Part shown: piece after piece, positions 10,961-21,852 of the stretch
How the letters are laid out: each line of letters begins with the position of its first letter
How positions within the stretch are numbered: the first letter of the stretch is position 1
DNA from: Plumapathes pennacea
Lineage: Eukaryota; Cnidaria; Anthozoa; Antipatharia; Myriopathidae
Direction of reading: 5' to 3'
Assembly (NCBI GenBank): GCA_964036295.1
Contig: OZ038466.1
Span: 12,124,001 to 12,188,000, forward strand
Length of the DNA: 64,000 bases
Position numbers and translations under genes: made by a program
The notes under the pieces: model-generated
Databases searched by the model: none
Told to the model about the DNA's origin: nothing
Seen by the model: the letters and a program-made list of their open reading frames with translations, nothing else

Positions 10961-12410
10961 TACGAAGAAATTGCAATGTCTACATTCTGCAGTAATTTTA
11001 AATCTGGTGGATTCAGGCAGGAAAATGGATAGATAATTAAGGAAATATTGAGCGAGTGTCCCAAGACTTTCGCCTCCGATTGTAGAAGCACTTTACACCA
11101 CATAATGGGCATGTGCATCCCTCGTGTAAAAAGCCGTGCAGTGCAGTCGCCATTAAGCGGACACCGGCTCTATTCAGCGGACAGTCTACTAGGCTTGTAA
11201 TTGCATTTCCGTCAATTGTCGTGATTTGGTGCAGTGGCAAACTGGGGGCGGTGTGTTTGTTTCCGCACAACGTTAGATGTCCCAGAGACCGCCGATGCTT
11301 CGAGCCTTCTAGCTTGTACGTTGGTCTTTTGCATTTTATTTCCATGTTCAAGAATTTTCTAAGTTCCGCGGGCCGATGTTTTGTGATACGACGCGATAAA
11401 TCCTATTCGAGCAACCGACAAACTGACAGACACGCTGAAAACTGGAAGAAAAGGTGGTATAAAACTAAACCAAAAGAGTTCTGGGAGTTCTTGAGTTTGC
11501 TAAATTTGAATTTGAATTTGAATTTGAATACGATAGTGGTGTTACACCTGAGTGGTACACCTGAACGATTTTCAGCCGCAACATCCGTGTCGTTGCAAAT
11601 CGTAGTTAAAAATCCTCGCCTGACCGAGTTGAAATGTAGCTAATAAGAACAGCTACAAAAGTACAACTAAAAAAGAAAATAGATTAAAGAAGATAGACAC
11701 TGTGGGAACGAGGAAAACTGAAGACTAAAAAGATAAAAAAAAAAACTCGCTGCGGATGCAGTCAGTCCTCTTCAACCAGCCCCTCCGCCCAAGACTAGAA
11801 CTGGCTCGCAGGCTAGAATGCCCAAAAGCGGACTGCTCGCAGTTCGGTCTGCGTTTGACAGTTGATGGCCAACGGTGGCGAAAATAGCTCCCCCGGCGCG
11901 TGGACAACGATTCAGCCATGAAAAGTTTCAGACAACTTCTATCTGATGAAAAACAAAAACACAATATATGATTTCTGGGAACTAAAGCAAAAAGAAAACG
12001 AGAGCCTAAAGATGACGTGACAGGTTCCAAGAGTTCCTCTCGCTCTTGGTCGGAGGCCTGAGAACGAGCCCGGCGTGACTGGCCCAGATACAATCTGGGT
12101 TTCATACTACCCGAGAGTACACTATCAATCTGTAATATCTATACTTGACAGGTGATGCTCATATGCATCTAACGTATATACGACAGTAGCTTCCATTATA
12201 TTTTCCATTTTATATACCTGTGCTCACAAAGCCAGTGCCGTCAAATGAGTTATTCGTACCAGACCCATGCCTTAAGTTGCCTGAGAGTTCGATGATTGCT
12301 TGCCAAATACTTGGAAGCATACTTTTCCGGACCCACTGAAACTTCATCGTATTTTTGAGTACTGTGGTCCGAACCTAAGACTGAGGCTGTTCAGCGGACT
12401 CCACTTTAAG
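10961..12410. other. Intergenic stretch without a supported gene
   Basis: It contains a (TTGAAT)n run at about 11500-11528 and a fragment of a dispersed element with 'cggacac' and 'agcggacag' near 11158-11185. The remaining ORFs are short and show no family resemblance. No RNA gene was recognised. Confidence 0.5.
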
Positions 12411-12489
12411 AAATACCGCAGTGCACACATATTGCAATCGCAGGCTCTAATGACGTAATGCAAATTTTTGGAATCGCTTCCGCCTAATC
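12411..12489 (+). promoter_or_regulatory. Predicted promoter of gene C, conserved among paralogs
   Basis: This block aligns with 16684-16770 (gene D) and 24400-24470 (gene E) although most surrounding sequence differs. Shared pieces: 'accgcagtgc', 'cacata' and 'ggctcta'. A CRE/ATF-like TGACGTAA lies at 12451-12458, followed by 'atcgcttccg'. It sits immediately upstream of the conserved noncoding exon. Promoter function is inferred from position and conservation. Confidence 0.55.
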
Positions 12490-12595
12490 GGTGTTTGACC
12501 TGACACGTATTGAAAATTCAGAGAAATCATCTGCTTTTGAGGGCGTTCAAGGCAACAGCAAGCTTGATAGAAGTTGCATAAGTTCTCATCTGCAG
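12490..12595 (+). other. Noncoding first exon of gene C (predicted)
   Basis: Homologous to the first exons at 1240, 16771 and 24471 ('gtgtttgacc', 'ggcgttcaaggcaacagcaa', 'agttctcatctgcag'). It ends at the donor CAG|GTAATT. It would splice to the acceptor ending at 14121, 14 bases before the ATG of gene C. The 5' edge is approximate. Confidence 0.65.
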
Positions 12596-12950
12596 GTAAT
12601 TGAATATAGTGTGTTTGATAATTGATGGAATCCCATGTTTTACTTTAATCCCGAGAACATTACTTGGGCTAGTTCGATTCTTCTCCTTTTTCCGCCGTTC
12701 AACCGCTCCATAAGTCTGCGCATTCGTTCGTCATACTCCTCTGACCAAAATATCAGTAAACAAAGTTACCAAAGCGTCTTATTGTCGAGTTTCGCTTAAA
12801 ATTATCAAGAATCGTTATTCGGTTCCGGCGATCAATACGGCAAAATTTACTTCCTTAATAGAAGTTGAATTGCTTTACAAGGATATGCCAAATCGGTCAG
12901 TCCTCCACTTGTGAAGCAACTTCACTGTGTTTCTTTCTGGCGAAAACTAA

Positions 12951-13363
12951 GGGGGTGATTTTACATGAGACCGGTATGAAGACTTCAGATCGGTCCATAC
13001 GGATCTTTGTTTCTGTTCACGTGAGATCGGTTCGAAAACTCACCTCAGACCGGTTTGACTCATTCCGAGAGCTGAACCGACACGAATGAGTCAGACCGGT
13101 TAGAGTCAGATCAGTTTGGTGGTGTTTTCCCCATGTAATCGCTCCCGGAATGAGTCAAACCGGTCTGAGACGAGTTTTCGAACCGGTCTCGTGTCAACAG
13201 AAGCAAGGGTTTGTGTGGAGACCGATCTGAAGTCGTACCGGTCTGAGTTCATACCGGTCTCATGTAATCACTTACATTTTTCATACCGGTCTCATGTAAT
13301 GGCTCCGTGCCAATCTGAGTTCGAACCGGTATGAGTACTTACCGGTCTCATGTAATCACTACC
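12951..13363. mobile_element. PIF/Harbinger-like MITE, 413 bp, palindromic
   Basis: The ends are inverted: 'gggggtgattttacatgaga' against the reverse complement of the right end, 'ggtagtgattacatgagacc'. The interior is itself a degenerate palindrome filled with 'accggt' motifs. TAA flanks both sides (12948-12950 and 13364-13366). The paralogous intron of gene D reads 'gcgaaaactaatttaacatt' at about 17939, i.e. an empty site with a single TAA. Terminal GG and a 3 bp TWA target duplication fit the PIF/Harbinger group. No transposase is encoded. Confidence 0.8.
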
Positions 13364-14121
13364 TAATTCAACATTTCTCGGTAAATGGAGACGTAAGATC
13401 ACGACCCTAAAACGGGATCTTGTTTTAAATTCATGGATTTTATTTCACAAACAATAAAACATCCTATGAAGTGCGATCTTGGTAAAGGTTTTTTCTTTTA
13501 CCAGTATGTATTTGCATCTTCGGTGTCAAATTAAACCCGAAGCTACTGTATTGCGTGACATTAATGATGTGATGCCGAAGGAATGTACAATCTCAACTCT
13601 CCTTTTTCTATTTAGTAAAATGAGCCAGATACGTAGAAGTTTTCCTCTTAATTGTGAGATTATGTGCATAAACAGTCACGACTTTTGTTCTTCTTGACAG
13701 TTTTTTTGGGAGTTGCGTTATCACAAAATACAAACAGTTGTAGCAAATCTAGAGTGGGTTATCAGACGTGACAGATGTGCTTATGTGACTTTATTATGTA
13801 TTGCCGGTCACCTGTCACGCGACTGTCACACATAATGCCAAGCTAAAACGAATTCATCGATTCCACAACTATGGATTTCATGAGCAATTTTCTTTTTTCT
13901 TGACCCTAGTCTATAATATCCTACATTCTCGTAAACAGATAACTCCCTTTATATAGTCTGGCCCGTAGCACCTCTGTGATGTCTTGAGAACGAAATGTCC
14001 TCAATCCCCAAGTTGGTATCTGGACACGATATACCAAATTACGCCGGTACAAGATTATTTTTAATCTCCCGGTCACATGAGGATAAGCTAAAGTGGTCAT
14101 ATATTGAACGTTTTCGAACAG
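13364..14121 (+). other. Intron 1 of gene C, homologous to intron 1 of gene D
   Basis: 13366-13480 matches 17951-18062 ('aacatttctcggtaaatgga' and onward). 13900-14121 matches 18785-19067, including 'gtgatgtcttgagaacgaa' and the acceptor. Thus the duplication that made C and D included intron 1. A block near 13740-13850 ('gcaaatctagag', 'cagacgtgacag') recurs twice in the intron of gene E. Confidence 0.7.
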
Positions 14122-14135
14122 GTTCCTTACGCGCT

Positions 14136-16254
14136 ATGGCTGCTGGGAGTATCCCAAGTCTAAAACAGCTGGACAGTTTGTCCAAAGAAATTTGTGACTG
14201 CTGGCAGTCGTTGGGCATCCAACTTGATGTGGAAGTTACGAGGATAGACTGCATTCGTGATGACCACGTTCAGTTCCCCAGCCTGGAAAGGAAAGCATTT
14301 GCGATGTTAAAGTCATGGTACGACAAGGGAAGTGGTTCAACTTACTATGTGTTGTCAGAAGGCCTCAAAAATGTAGGCAAGGCCCGCCTCGCGGAGAAAT
14401 ACTGTGAAGCCAGAAGCCGTACACGTAAGTTGTGATGATATTGGTGTCAAAGAAGCAGACAATCACTTATGTCATTTGAGCCAAACATATGATTGTAGCG
14501 TTTTATTGGTTGTCAAATGTTGTCAGCGTGTATTTCTAAGTTTTAGGCATGTAAAATTTAGATGAAACTCTCGTTGTTTTGTTTGTTTCAAACTTTAAAT
14601 ATTGGTCACTTTTCTTTGTACAGTTCCGGTTTGTCGAGTTCACGACGATGCAGTTTTAGAATATTTCTGCGTAGAGTGTCAGCAGAGCATTTGTCGGAAA
14701 TGCACCACAACAACACACAAGGACCACGACTCGGAGAACCTAGAAGAAGCGAAGATACGCTTAAAAGAAATTGAAAATAGATTAAAAGATGAAACTGATG
14801 TCTGGAAAATACGAACGGACAAAGACAAGAGCACCCGAAGACAAATGAAAAAACAAATCGAAGAAACTCGACAGGCCATTCAAGAGAACACCCGCAGATT
14901 AATGGAACTGCTAAAGCGACACGAACAACAACTCTTGACAGAGGTGGACGAGTTTGAAGAAGATGTAGATCAAACTTTTAAACATCAGACGGAGAAGTCG
15001 GAACTGCTTCGGGAGCAGCTGACCAGTATCACCGAATATTTGCGCAGGGCTAGGCTACGAGCAACAAATGAAGAAGTTCTAAAAGCTGAGCAAACTACAA
15101 TGAGCCGATCTCATGAATTGTTTGATTCCTTAGCGAATTTTCAACCTCTCGTGATTGGTTATGTGAAATACAAGCCTGACGAAGATGTGTCACGCCGTTT
15201 AGACAATTCACCGTTGGGTCGAGTTTTTAGCGGTTTGGTCGATCCTCAGAAAACACAGATTCAAGGACTGGAAAAACAAGGAAATGAAAAAGAGCGACGT
15301 ACACATCAAGACACTATTGTGACAAAAGACCCTGGAGACGACGCCTGCTACTCGGCATCTCAACACGTGTCTGTGAAAATTCCAACCAAATCTCCCGCCA
15401 AAAGGCCCTTGGATGCTCACGTGACCAAGAGGCGACCACTCGAATACAAAGCAGTGACTACATTTGGATCACGTGGGTCAGACAGTGGACAGTTCGTTTA
15501 CCCTTGTGGCATAGCAGTGAACAGAGCAGATGAGGTAGCAGTGTCAGACAGCAACAACCATCGAGTGCAGGTCTTCAGTGCTGATGGTCAGTACCTGAGG
15601 GAGTTTGGGACAAAAGGAACTGCGGATGGGCAGTTTAGGCGCCCTGCAGGACTTTCTTACAACAAGGCTGGTCACATTGTTGTCGCTGATCAACTAAATT
15701 TCAGAATCCAAGTGTTCAGCTCCACTGGCCGTTGGATCAGCAAGTTCGGTCAGGATGTGTTGCAGCAACCGTCGGGTGTCTCTATCACAAGTGATGACAA
15801 TATAGTGGTGTGTGACGATGGAAGCAAGACCGTTAACGTGTTTTCCTCTGATGGAGTTCGCCTCCTGCAGTTCTCCCAAGGACCTTCACCGCGGAGCGCC
15901 ATATTCTGTGATAAGAAGTGTTTTGTTAGTCTCGATAGTCACGTGATCAAGGTGTTTGATTCACGTGGTTCTCATCTTTATGAAATTAGTCAGCAGGGGA
16001 ATGGGGCAGGGCGGTTTAATTACCCAAGGGGCCTTGCAGTCAACACAGATCATTTGCTATTGGTGTGTGACAGAAATAAGCATCGTGTTCAGGTTGTCAC
16101 GCTTGATGGGGAGTTCGTCACGTCATTTGGGTCCCGTGGAGCGGGGCTAGGACAATTTATTTGTCCAATTTACATCGCAGTTTCGCTTGACGGACGCGTG
16201 TTCGTTACTGATCGTGATAATCATCGTGTGCAGGTGTTTCAGGCTCAATATTAG
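14136..16254 (+). CDS. Gene C: Death - B-box - coiled coil - short filamin - NHL protein, two coding exons
   Basis: Coding exons are 14136-14424 (Death domain) and 14624-16254. The donor is ACAC|GTAAGT, the acceptor is TTTGTACAG, and phase 1 matches on both sides; the product is 639 aa. The acceptor ending at 14121 defines the start ATG at 14136. The Death domain has the family pattern (ICDCWQSLG, LKSWYDKGSGSTY). The B-box has the canonical first pair CRVH (Cys-x2-His), unlike A, D and E, followed by CVECQQSICRKC and THKDHD. The coiled coil is full length. The filamin domain lacks about 45 central residues that A, D and E share, so its beta sandwich is unlikely to fold normally. Six NHL repeats follow. 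C is the most diverged intact member and the only one with the Death domain on a separate coding exon. Function is unknown; a role in signalling or immune sensing is inferred from architecture. Confidence 0.88.
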
Positions 16255-16683
16255 GTCTTTACAGCGTGTATTTGTTATTGAACTAAAGTCAGTTGATTCA
16301 TTCTAGTTTTTAAAAGTTTTATACTGAAATATTTACGTAGGATCAATATTATTGTGATATTAAATCTCAAACGATTACCATTGAATACGTCTTTTTTGTT
16401 GTTGTTTGTTTGTTTGTTTGTTTTATGTTTTGTTTTTCCGGGCTGTGGTGTTTCATATCCGGGAAGGTCACTTTCACTGTCATGTCTTGTTGGTTTTATA
16501 GTCAGCAGGTTCTTTTCTTTTCCTGCATTGTGGCAAAAAGATGGAATGAGAGTTACGAGATGGAAATGAGGGTGAGGGGAAAAAAGACTGGATATAGTTC
16601 AGTTGGAAGGACAGCTATATCGCTTTGAATTGCTAGTTTTTTATGATAAAGGCAGGTCAAAGCTCTTTGTGTTCTTTGAGGAA
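16255..16683. other. 3' flank of gene C and intergenic spacer
   Basis: The first bases after the stop ('taggtct') resemble the 3' flanks of A, D and E, so a short UTR is shared. A (GTTT)n run lies at about 16403-16423. No canonical AATAAA was found close to the stop. No gene is supported. Confidence 0.45.
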
Positions 16684-16770
16684 ACACCGCAGTGCCCACA
16701 TAATGTGATCGTGGGCTCTAGTGACGTGATGCGGAATATTGCATTGTGAAATTTCATCGCTTCCGGTTCA
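16684..16770 (+). promoter_or_regulatory. Predicted promoter of gene D, conserved among paralogs
   Basis: This aligns with the blocks in front of C and E: 'caccgcagtgcccacataat', 'gtgggctcta', a CRE-like TGACGTGA at 16722-16729, then 'attgtgaaatttcatcgctt' with an ETS-like CTTCCGG at 16760-16766. The block ends at the start of the first exon. Function is inferred from conservation. Confidence 0.6.
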
Positions 16771-16881
16771 TCGGTGTTTGAACGACGCGTTCAGAATTCA
16801 GACAAATCATCTCCTGCCTTTCAGGGCGTTCAAGGCAACAACAAGCTTGATAGAAGCCGCACAAGTTCTCATCTGATCCAG
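16771..16881 (+). other. Noncoding first exon of gene D (predicted)
   Basis: This carries the family pieces 'gtgtttgaacgacgcgttca', 'ggcaacaacaagcttgatag' and 'cacaagttctcatctgatcc'. It ends at CAG|GTAATT. It would splice to the acceptor ending at 19067, directly before the ATG of gene D. The 5' edge is approximate. Confidence 0.65.
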
Positions 16882-17139
16882 GTAATTGAGTATAGTGTGT
16901 GCTAATCGATGGAATCCTATGTTTTACTTTAATTACGAGAACATTATTTGGGCTAGTCTGGTTCTTCTCTTTGTTTTGCCGTTCAACCGCTCCATGAGAT
17001 CTGCGCATTCGCTGTTCATACTTCTCTGACCAAAATATTAGTCTCCGCCGTAGAACAATTACATTTTAATTACGATTTTAATGTTTCATTCGGAGTACAA
17101 CATCCTGTCAGGCGCTTTGTCGGTGTGATAGAACAATTA

Positions 17140-17560
17140 AATCTTTTACTGGAGGTATATGAAAGGGGTGTATTTTTACTGGAGGATGAAAGGGTCCCGA
17201 TTTTGACCCAAGAATGGTATTTGAAAGGGTAAGGGGTTGAACGTGCGGGCGGAGCCTCCCCGTACCAAAGTGTTCTATGAGTACACCCCTCGGGGGGGGG
17301 GGGGGGGGGGATTTAAAGCAACAGTTCAGAGCTGTTTTGCAGCGACAGACTCGACTATAAATCATCAAGGATTCTGGCAGGAAGAAATATCGACCCTGTT
17401 CCAGAGCCAGACTGAACGAAAAATATACCCTGGTCTAGAGAGAAACGATGATTTGTATACCCTGTTCCAGAGTCGGAGAGGTGAAAAGTATACCCTGTTG
17501 AGCGGCACATACCCGTATAGCCCATATATGGAAGTTCGGGGGGGGGGGGGGGCGACCACT
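17140..17560. repeat. Dispersed repeat with poly-G tracts and 'accctgttccagag' units
   Basis: It contains two poly-G tracts (17291-17310, 17539-17552), the motif 'gcgggcggagcctccccgta', and tandem-like units 'taccctgttccagagtcgg', 'cgaccctgttccagagccag' and 'taccctggtctagagag'. The same unit occurs in opposite orientation at 63255-63430, and the 'cctccccgtac' motif also at about 23765. It lies in intron 1 of gene D. Confidence 0.7.
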
Positions 17561-19067
17561 ACGGCATAATCCATCACGTCTCGCTCATGACACTGACTGA
17601 GATAAACCAAGCCTTTGGACTGGTTCTCGCTCGGAGTGATCAATCCAAATTATGAACTCTCTCAGTCTCTAGGTTTCATGAAGGCTTATCGCTTCTCACA
17701 CTGTGATTTTCTGTCGTTTATTAAAAGCAAAACGGAGTTACAAGAGGCTGCGGAATCAATGAAAAACAATGCACGCGGTACCAGGCACGTGGCTTATCTG
17801 CTCTACAATCTGCAGAAATTAGATTTTCCTTAACGGAAATTGAATTGCTTTAATACAATCCATTTGCCGCATTGTTACGGCCTCCTCTGTTCTTTAGCTG
17901 AACTCACTTGTAGAGCAACTGCACTGTAACCCTTTCTGGCGAAAACTAATTTAACATTTCTCGGTAAATGGAGACGTAAGATCACGATCCTCAGATGGGA
18001 TCTTGTTCTAAATTCATGGAGTTTATCACACAAACATCCTATGAAGTGCAATCATAGTAAAGGCCTTTTCTTAATACCCGTCCATAACGTTTTTGCATCT
18101 TCGGTGTCAAATAAAATCCAACATACACAATAGCCTTAAGCTGCTGTGTTGCGTGACAAGTGATGTCATGCTGAAGGATTGCAATCTTAATATTCTCCTT
18201 TTTCTTTTTTTTTTTTTTTTTTTTTTTAGTAAAACGAGGCAGACACGTATAAGTTGTCCCTGACACTACCACCCGGCCTGCAAACATTCACGACTTCGGT
18301 TTTCTTGACAGCCTGTTATTCTCGAGAGTTGCGGTTCTCTTGTTATTCTTAAGAGTTGCGTTATTACAAAATATAAAACAGTGGTAGGAAATTAATCCAC
18401 AGGGTCCAGAGGAGTTCAGGTTGAACGCGCAATACTTACCTTGTAATAAAACCCCATCCGCATGCCAAAGTATGCCGCGGGCTCACAGCCGACGTATGGT
18501 AGTCGATTACCTATTAAACGGACACCCTCTATTAAGCGGACACCGCTTGGGTCCCAACGTGAAAGTTTTTAAAACAACTTTGTGTCATTTCAGTTATTCT
18601 TTATCCGGAATAGATCCAATCGAATGCAGCCTAAGAAACTAAAAGCACTACTAAGGAGATCGATTAAGGAGATGGAAAAGAGGAAATCCAACAGTTTTAA
18701 AATCTCGAAACGACCTTAACCTGGGCAATAGGGAGGTTCTACCTGTATCATTTCCTTTTACGTCCGGGATATCATTCTTTGACCCTAATCCTAGAACACC
18801 CTACGTTCTCGTAAAAAGATAAGACCCATTCACACGACATTATTTTGAGCACGGCACTCCTAAATTTGGCCCCCTTAGAAACTTATTTTAAAAATCTGGC
18901 CCTCAATACTTCTGTGATGTCTTGAGAACGAATTAATGTTTTCAATCCCAAGTTGATATCTGGACGTAATACACATATTACGCCGATACAAGAATGTATT
19001 TTCAAATCTCCGGTATACATGAGGGTAAGCTAATTAAAAGTGGTTATATTTTGAACTTTTTAAGCAG
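17561..19067 (+). other. Remainder of intron 1 of gene D
   Basis: Segments at 17820-18062 and 18780-19067 match the intron of gene C. A poly-T run lies at 18206-18229. An 'attaagcggacaccgc' fragment at about 18532, also seen at 11150 and 43147, belongs to a dispersed element. The site near 17948 is the empty counterpart of the MITE at 12951. No coding sequence is supported. Confidence 0.6.
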
Positions 19068-19081
19068 ATTCCTTACGCACT

Positions 19082-21232
19082 ATGACTTCTGGGAGTATTC
19101 CAAGTCTAAAAGAGCTGGACAATTTGTCCAAAGAAATCTGTGGTTGTTGGCAGTCGTTGGGCATCCAACTTGGTGTGGAGATTGCGAAAATTGACTGCAT
19201 TGTTAATGACAACGTTCAATCCCCAAGTCCGGAACAGAAAGCGTTTGCGATGTTAAAATCGTGGTACGACAAGGGGAGCGGTTCGACTTACTATGTTCTG
19301 TCAGAAGCTTTTAGAAAAGTAGGTAAGGCCCGTCTCGCGGAGAAATACTGTGAAGCCAACAAAATTAAGGATGATAGTGACCACATGTGCATGGCAGAAA
19401 CAGACACAAGCCACGATATCGAGCCACGCTTGCCAGGAACAGAAACTGAAATCCAAGAACGAGCTGACGTGTGCCAAGAACAATTCCACGACAAAGCGGT
19501 GCTAGAATATTTCTGCAAAACTTGCCAAAAGTGTGTTTGTCGGAAGTGCACCATAGTAATACACACAAGCCACGACTTTGAGTGCATAAAAGAAGCGGCC
19601 ACGAATGCAAAGAGACGCTTACAAGACACAGAAAATCAAATGCAAGAGCGAGATGACGTCTTGAAAAAACAACTGAATAAAGACAACGACACCCGCAGAA
19701 ATATAGAAAAACAAATCGAAGAAACTCGACAGGCTATTCAAGAAAAAAGCAGCAGATTAATTGAACTGGTGAAGCGGCACGAACAAGAACTGTTGACAGA
19801 GATGGACGCGTTTCAAGCAAGTTTAGAGAAAACATTTGAAGATCAGGTAAAGAATTTGCAAGTACGTCGAGAGCTGTTGAACAGCATCACTGAGTATTTG
19901 CGGGGTGTAAAGCATGGAGCAGACATCGAGGTTCTGAAGGCTGAGTCTGTGATGAACCGAACTCACGTTTTTGATGCCTCGACAAATTATCAGCCTCTCA
20001 AGATTGTTCATGTGGAGTACAAGCCTGACGAAGACGTGTCACGCCGTTTACATAACTCACCGTTGGGTCGGGTATATACCAGTTTGGTTGACCCCAAGAA
20101 AACACAGATTCAAGGACTCGAAGCAAAGAGAATTTACAAGGACTACCAGGTACAATTTACTGTTGAAACAAAAGACAGTGAAGACAGTATCTGCTACTCG
20201 GCATCTGAACACGTGTCTGTACAAATTCTGTCTCCTGCTAGAGATGAAGTGGAAACAGAAGTTGAAGACAGAAAGGACGGGACTTACACAGTTTGCTTTA
20301 AACCCAACACTGAAGGAGTGCATCACGTGACTGTGAGAGTCCGAGGCCAGTACCCCGCCAACAGTCCCTTGGAAGTTCACGTGACCAAGAGGCGACCACG
20401 TGAGTACAAAGCAGTGGCTACATTTGGATCATATGGTTCTGGCAACGGACAATTTCAGTACCCTCATGGTATAGCAGTGAACAGAGCAGGGGAGGTAGCA
20501 GTGTCGGATGAAGAAAACCAAGTGCAAACGAGGCAAAGAGTGCAGATTTTTAGCGCTGGTGGCCAGTACCTGAGGGAGTTTGGGACAAGAGGAACTCGGA
20601 ATGGACAATTTGGGTGTCCGAGAGGACTCGCTTTCAATAAGGCTGGTCACATTGTTGTCGCTGATAAAGACAATTCCAGGATCCAAGTATTCAGCTCCAC
20701 TGGTCGTTGGATCAGCAAGTTTGGTGAGGGTGTGTTGAAGAAGCCCAGGGGTGTCTCTGTCACAGGTGATGACAATATAGTGGTGTGTGACATTGGAGAG
20801 ATGACCGTAAACGTTTTCTCCCCTAATGCAGTGCTGCACCTGCAGTTATCGCCGGGTATTAAGCCGCGGAGCGTCGTCTTCTGTGATGAGAAGTATTTTG
20901 TAAGTGTTAATACTGTTCACGCTATCAAAGTGTTTGATTCACGTGGTTGTCATCTTTATGATATTGGTATGATGGGGATTGGGGAGGGGCAGTTTAATTA
21001 CCCAGTGGGCCTTGCATCTTTCACAGATGAGTTGCTATTGGTCTGTGATAGAGATAACCATCGTGTTCAAGTTGTTACGCTTGATGGGGAGTTCGTCACA
21101 TCCTTTGGGTCGCGGGGGTCGGGGTTAGGACAGTTTATTCGTCCTAATTTTATCGCTGTGTCGCCTGATGGACTCGTGTTTGTTACTGATCTTTGTAACC
21201 ATCGTGTACAGGTGTTCCAGGCTCAGTATTAG
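19082..21232 (+). CDS. Gene D: intact Death - B-box - coiled coil - filamin - NHL protein (716 aa)
   Basis: The single coding exon is uninterrupted. The start ATG is 14 bases after the acceptor (ttttaagcag) ending at 19067. Death domain: about residues 10-90 (LSKEICGCWQSLG, AMLKSWYDKGSGSTY, ARLAEKYC). B-box: about residues 128-167 (CQEQFH, CKTCQKCVCRKC, IHTSHD). Coiled coil: about 168-310, rich in E, K and R. Filamin/ABP280 domain: about 347-435 (RKDGTYTVCF, GVHHVTVRVRG). Six NHL repeats: about 440-716, ending DLCNHRVQVFQAQY. The first NHL repeat contains a short insertion (QVQTRQ) shared only with gene E. No RING, signal peptide or membrane segment is visible, so a cytosolic protein is expected. 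Death domains recruit other death-fold proteins; the coiled coil should oligomerise it. Role is unproven. Confidence 0.93.
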   Translation: MTSGSIPSLKELDNLSKEICGCWQSLGIQLGVEIAKIDCIVNDNVQSPSPEQKAFAMLKSWYDKGSGSTYYVLSEAFRKVGKARLAEKYCEANKIKDDSDHMCMAETDTSHDIEPRLPGTETEIQERADVCQEQFHDKAVLEYFCKTCQKCVCRKCTIVIHTSHDFECIKEAATNAKRRLQDTENQMQERDDVLKKQLNKDNDTRRNIEKQIEETRQAIQEKSSRLIELVKRHEQELLTEMDAFQASLEKTFEDQVKNLQVRRELLNSITEYLRGVKHGADIEVLKAESVMNRTHVFDASTNYQPLKIVHVEYKPDEDVSRRLHNSPLGRVYTSLVDPKKTQIQGLEAKRIYKDYQVQFTVETKDSEDSICYSASEHVSVQILSPARDEVETEVEDRKDGTYTVCFKPNTEGVHHVTVRVRGQYPANSPLEVHVTKRRPREYKAVATFGSYGSGNGQFQYPHGIAVNRAGEVAVSDEENQVQTRQRVQIFSAGGQYLREFGTRGTRNGQFGCPRGLAFNKAGHIVVADKDNSRIQVFSSTGRWISKFGEGVLKKPRGVSVTGDDNIVVCDIGEMTVNVFSPNAVLHLQLSPGIKPRSVVFCDEKYFVSVNTVHAIKVFDSRGCHLYDIGMMGIGEGQFNYPVGLASFTDELLLVCDRDNHRVQVVTLDGEFVTSFGSRGSGLGQFIRPNFIAVSPDGLVFVTDLCNHRVQVFQAQY

Positions 21233-21633
21233 GTCCTAAAGTCAGTTTTATCATTGTTTATTGAAGCTTTGATCAGATATCCGAGAATTTACTGTGATAA
21301 ATCACAAACGGCTACTCAGTGCATGCAATATGCGTGTTATTTTAATAGTCAGCTGGTATTGTTTGTTCATTTAACGGTGGGAATGACAAGGAGAAGAGAG
21401 GCTGAAAATTCTTTGAACAGTCTGAATTGTATCTGTTTCGCACTTGTGTTAGTTTTTTATTTTAAATTTACAGTTGGTAGAAAATGACTGAGTAATGGTA
21501 GGGGAAGGTCTGGGAAAGTTGTTTCAGTTCATCTTGATTACTTTCTCTGGATTTTAATCAGCTGTAGGTTCCAGTGCACTTGTTAGTTTGTACCTGTATC
21601 AGTTTTAAGTTTGCAATATGATATTAATAGTTT

Positions 21634-21639
21634 AATAAA
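21634..21639 (+). terminator. Candidate polyadenylation signal of gene D
   Basis: AATAAA about 400 bases after the stop codon of gene D, in A/T-rich sequence with no competing gene. No direct evidence of use. Confidence 0.4.
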
Positions 21640-21852
21640 CATGTTTGTGGGGCCAAGCGGATAAGATGCACTGTGATTATGAACTATAATACAGCAGAAT
21701 GTTTTAAGTTTTTCTTATTAAGTTACTGGTAACCTGTGATTTATTTACACATCCATACATCCATATCCAAATATAATGTATTTCTACATAGTAACAATCT
21801 TTATCAGTGGTCACATGATAGTTATATTTGCCTATACTTATATTTATCAATA

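Noticed and set aside
11725-12105. 126-codon minus-strand ORF
   Set aside because: No family resemblance and low-complexity Arg/Ser composition; no supporting signals.
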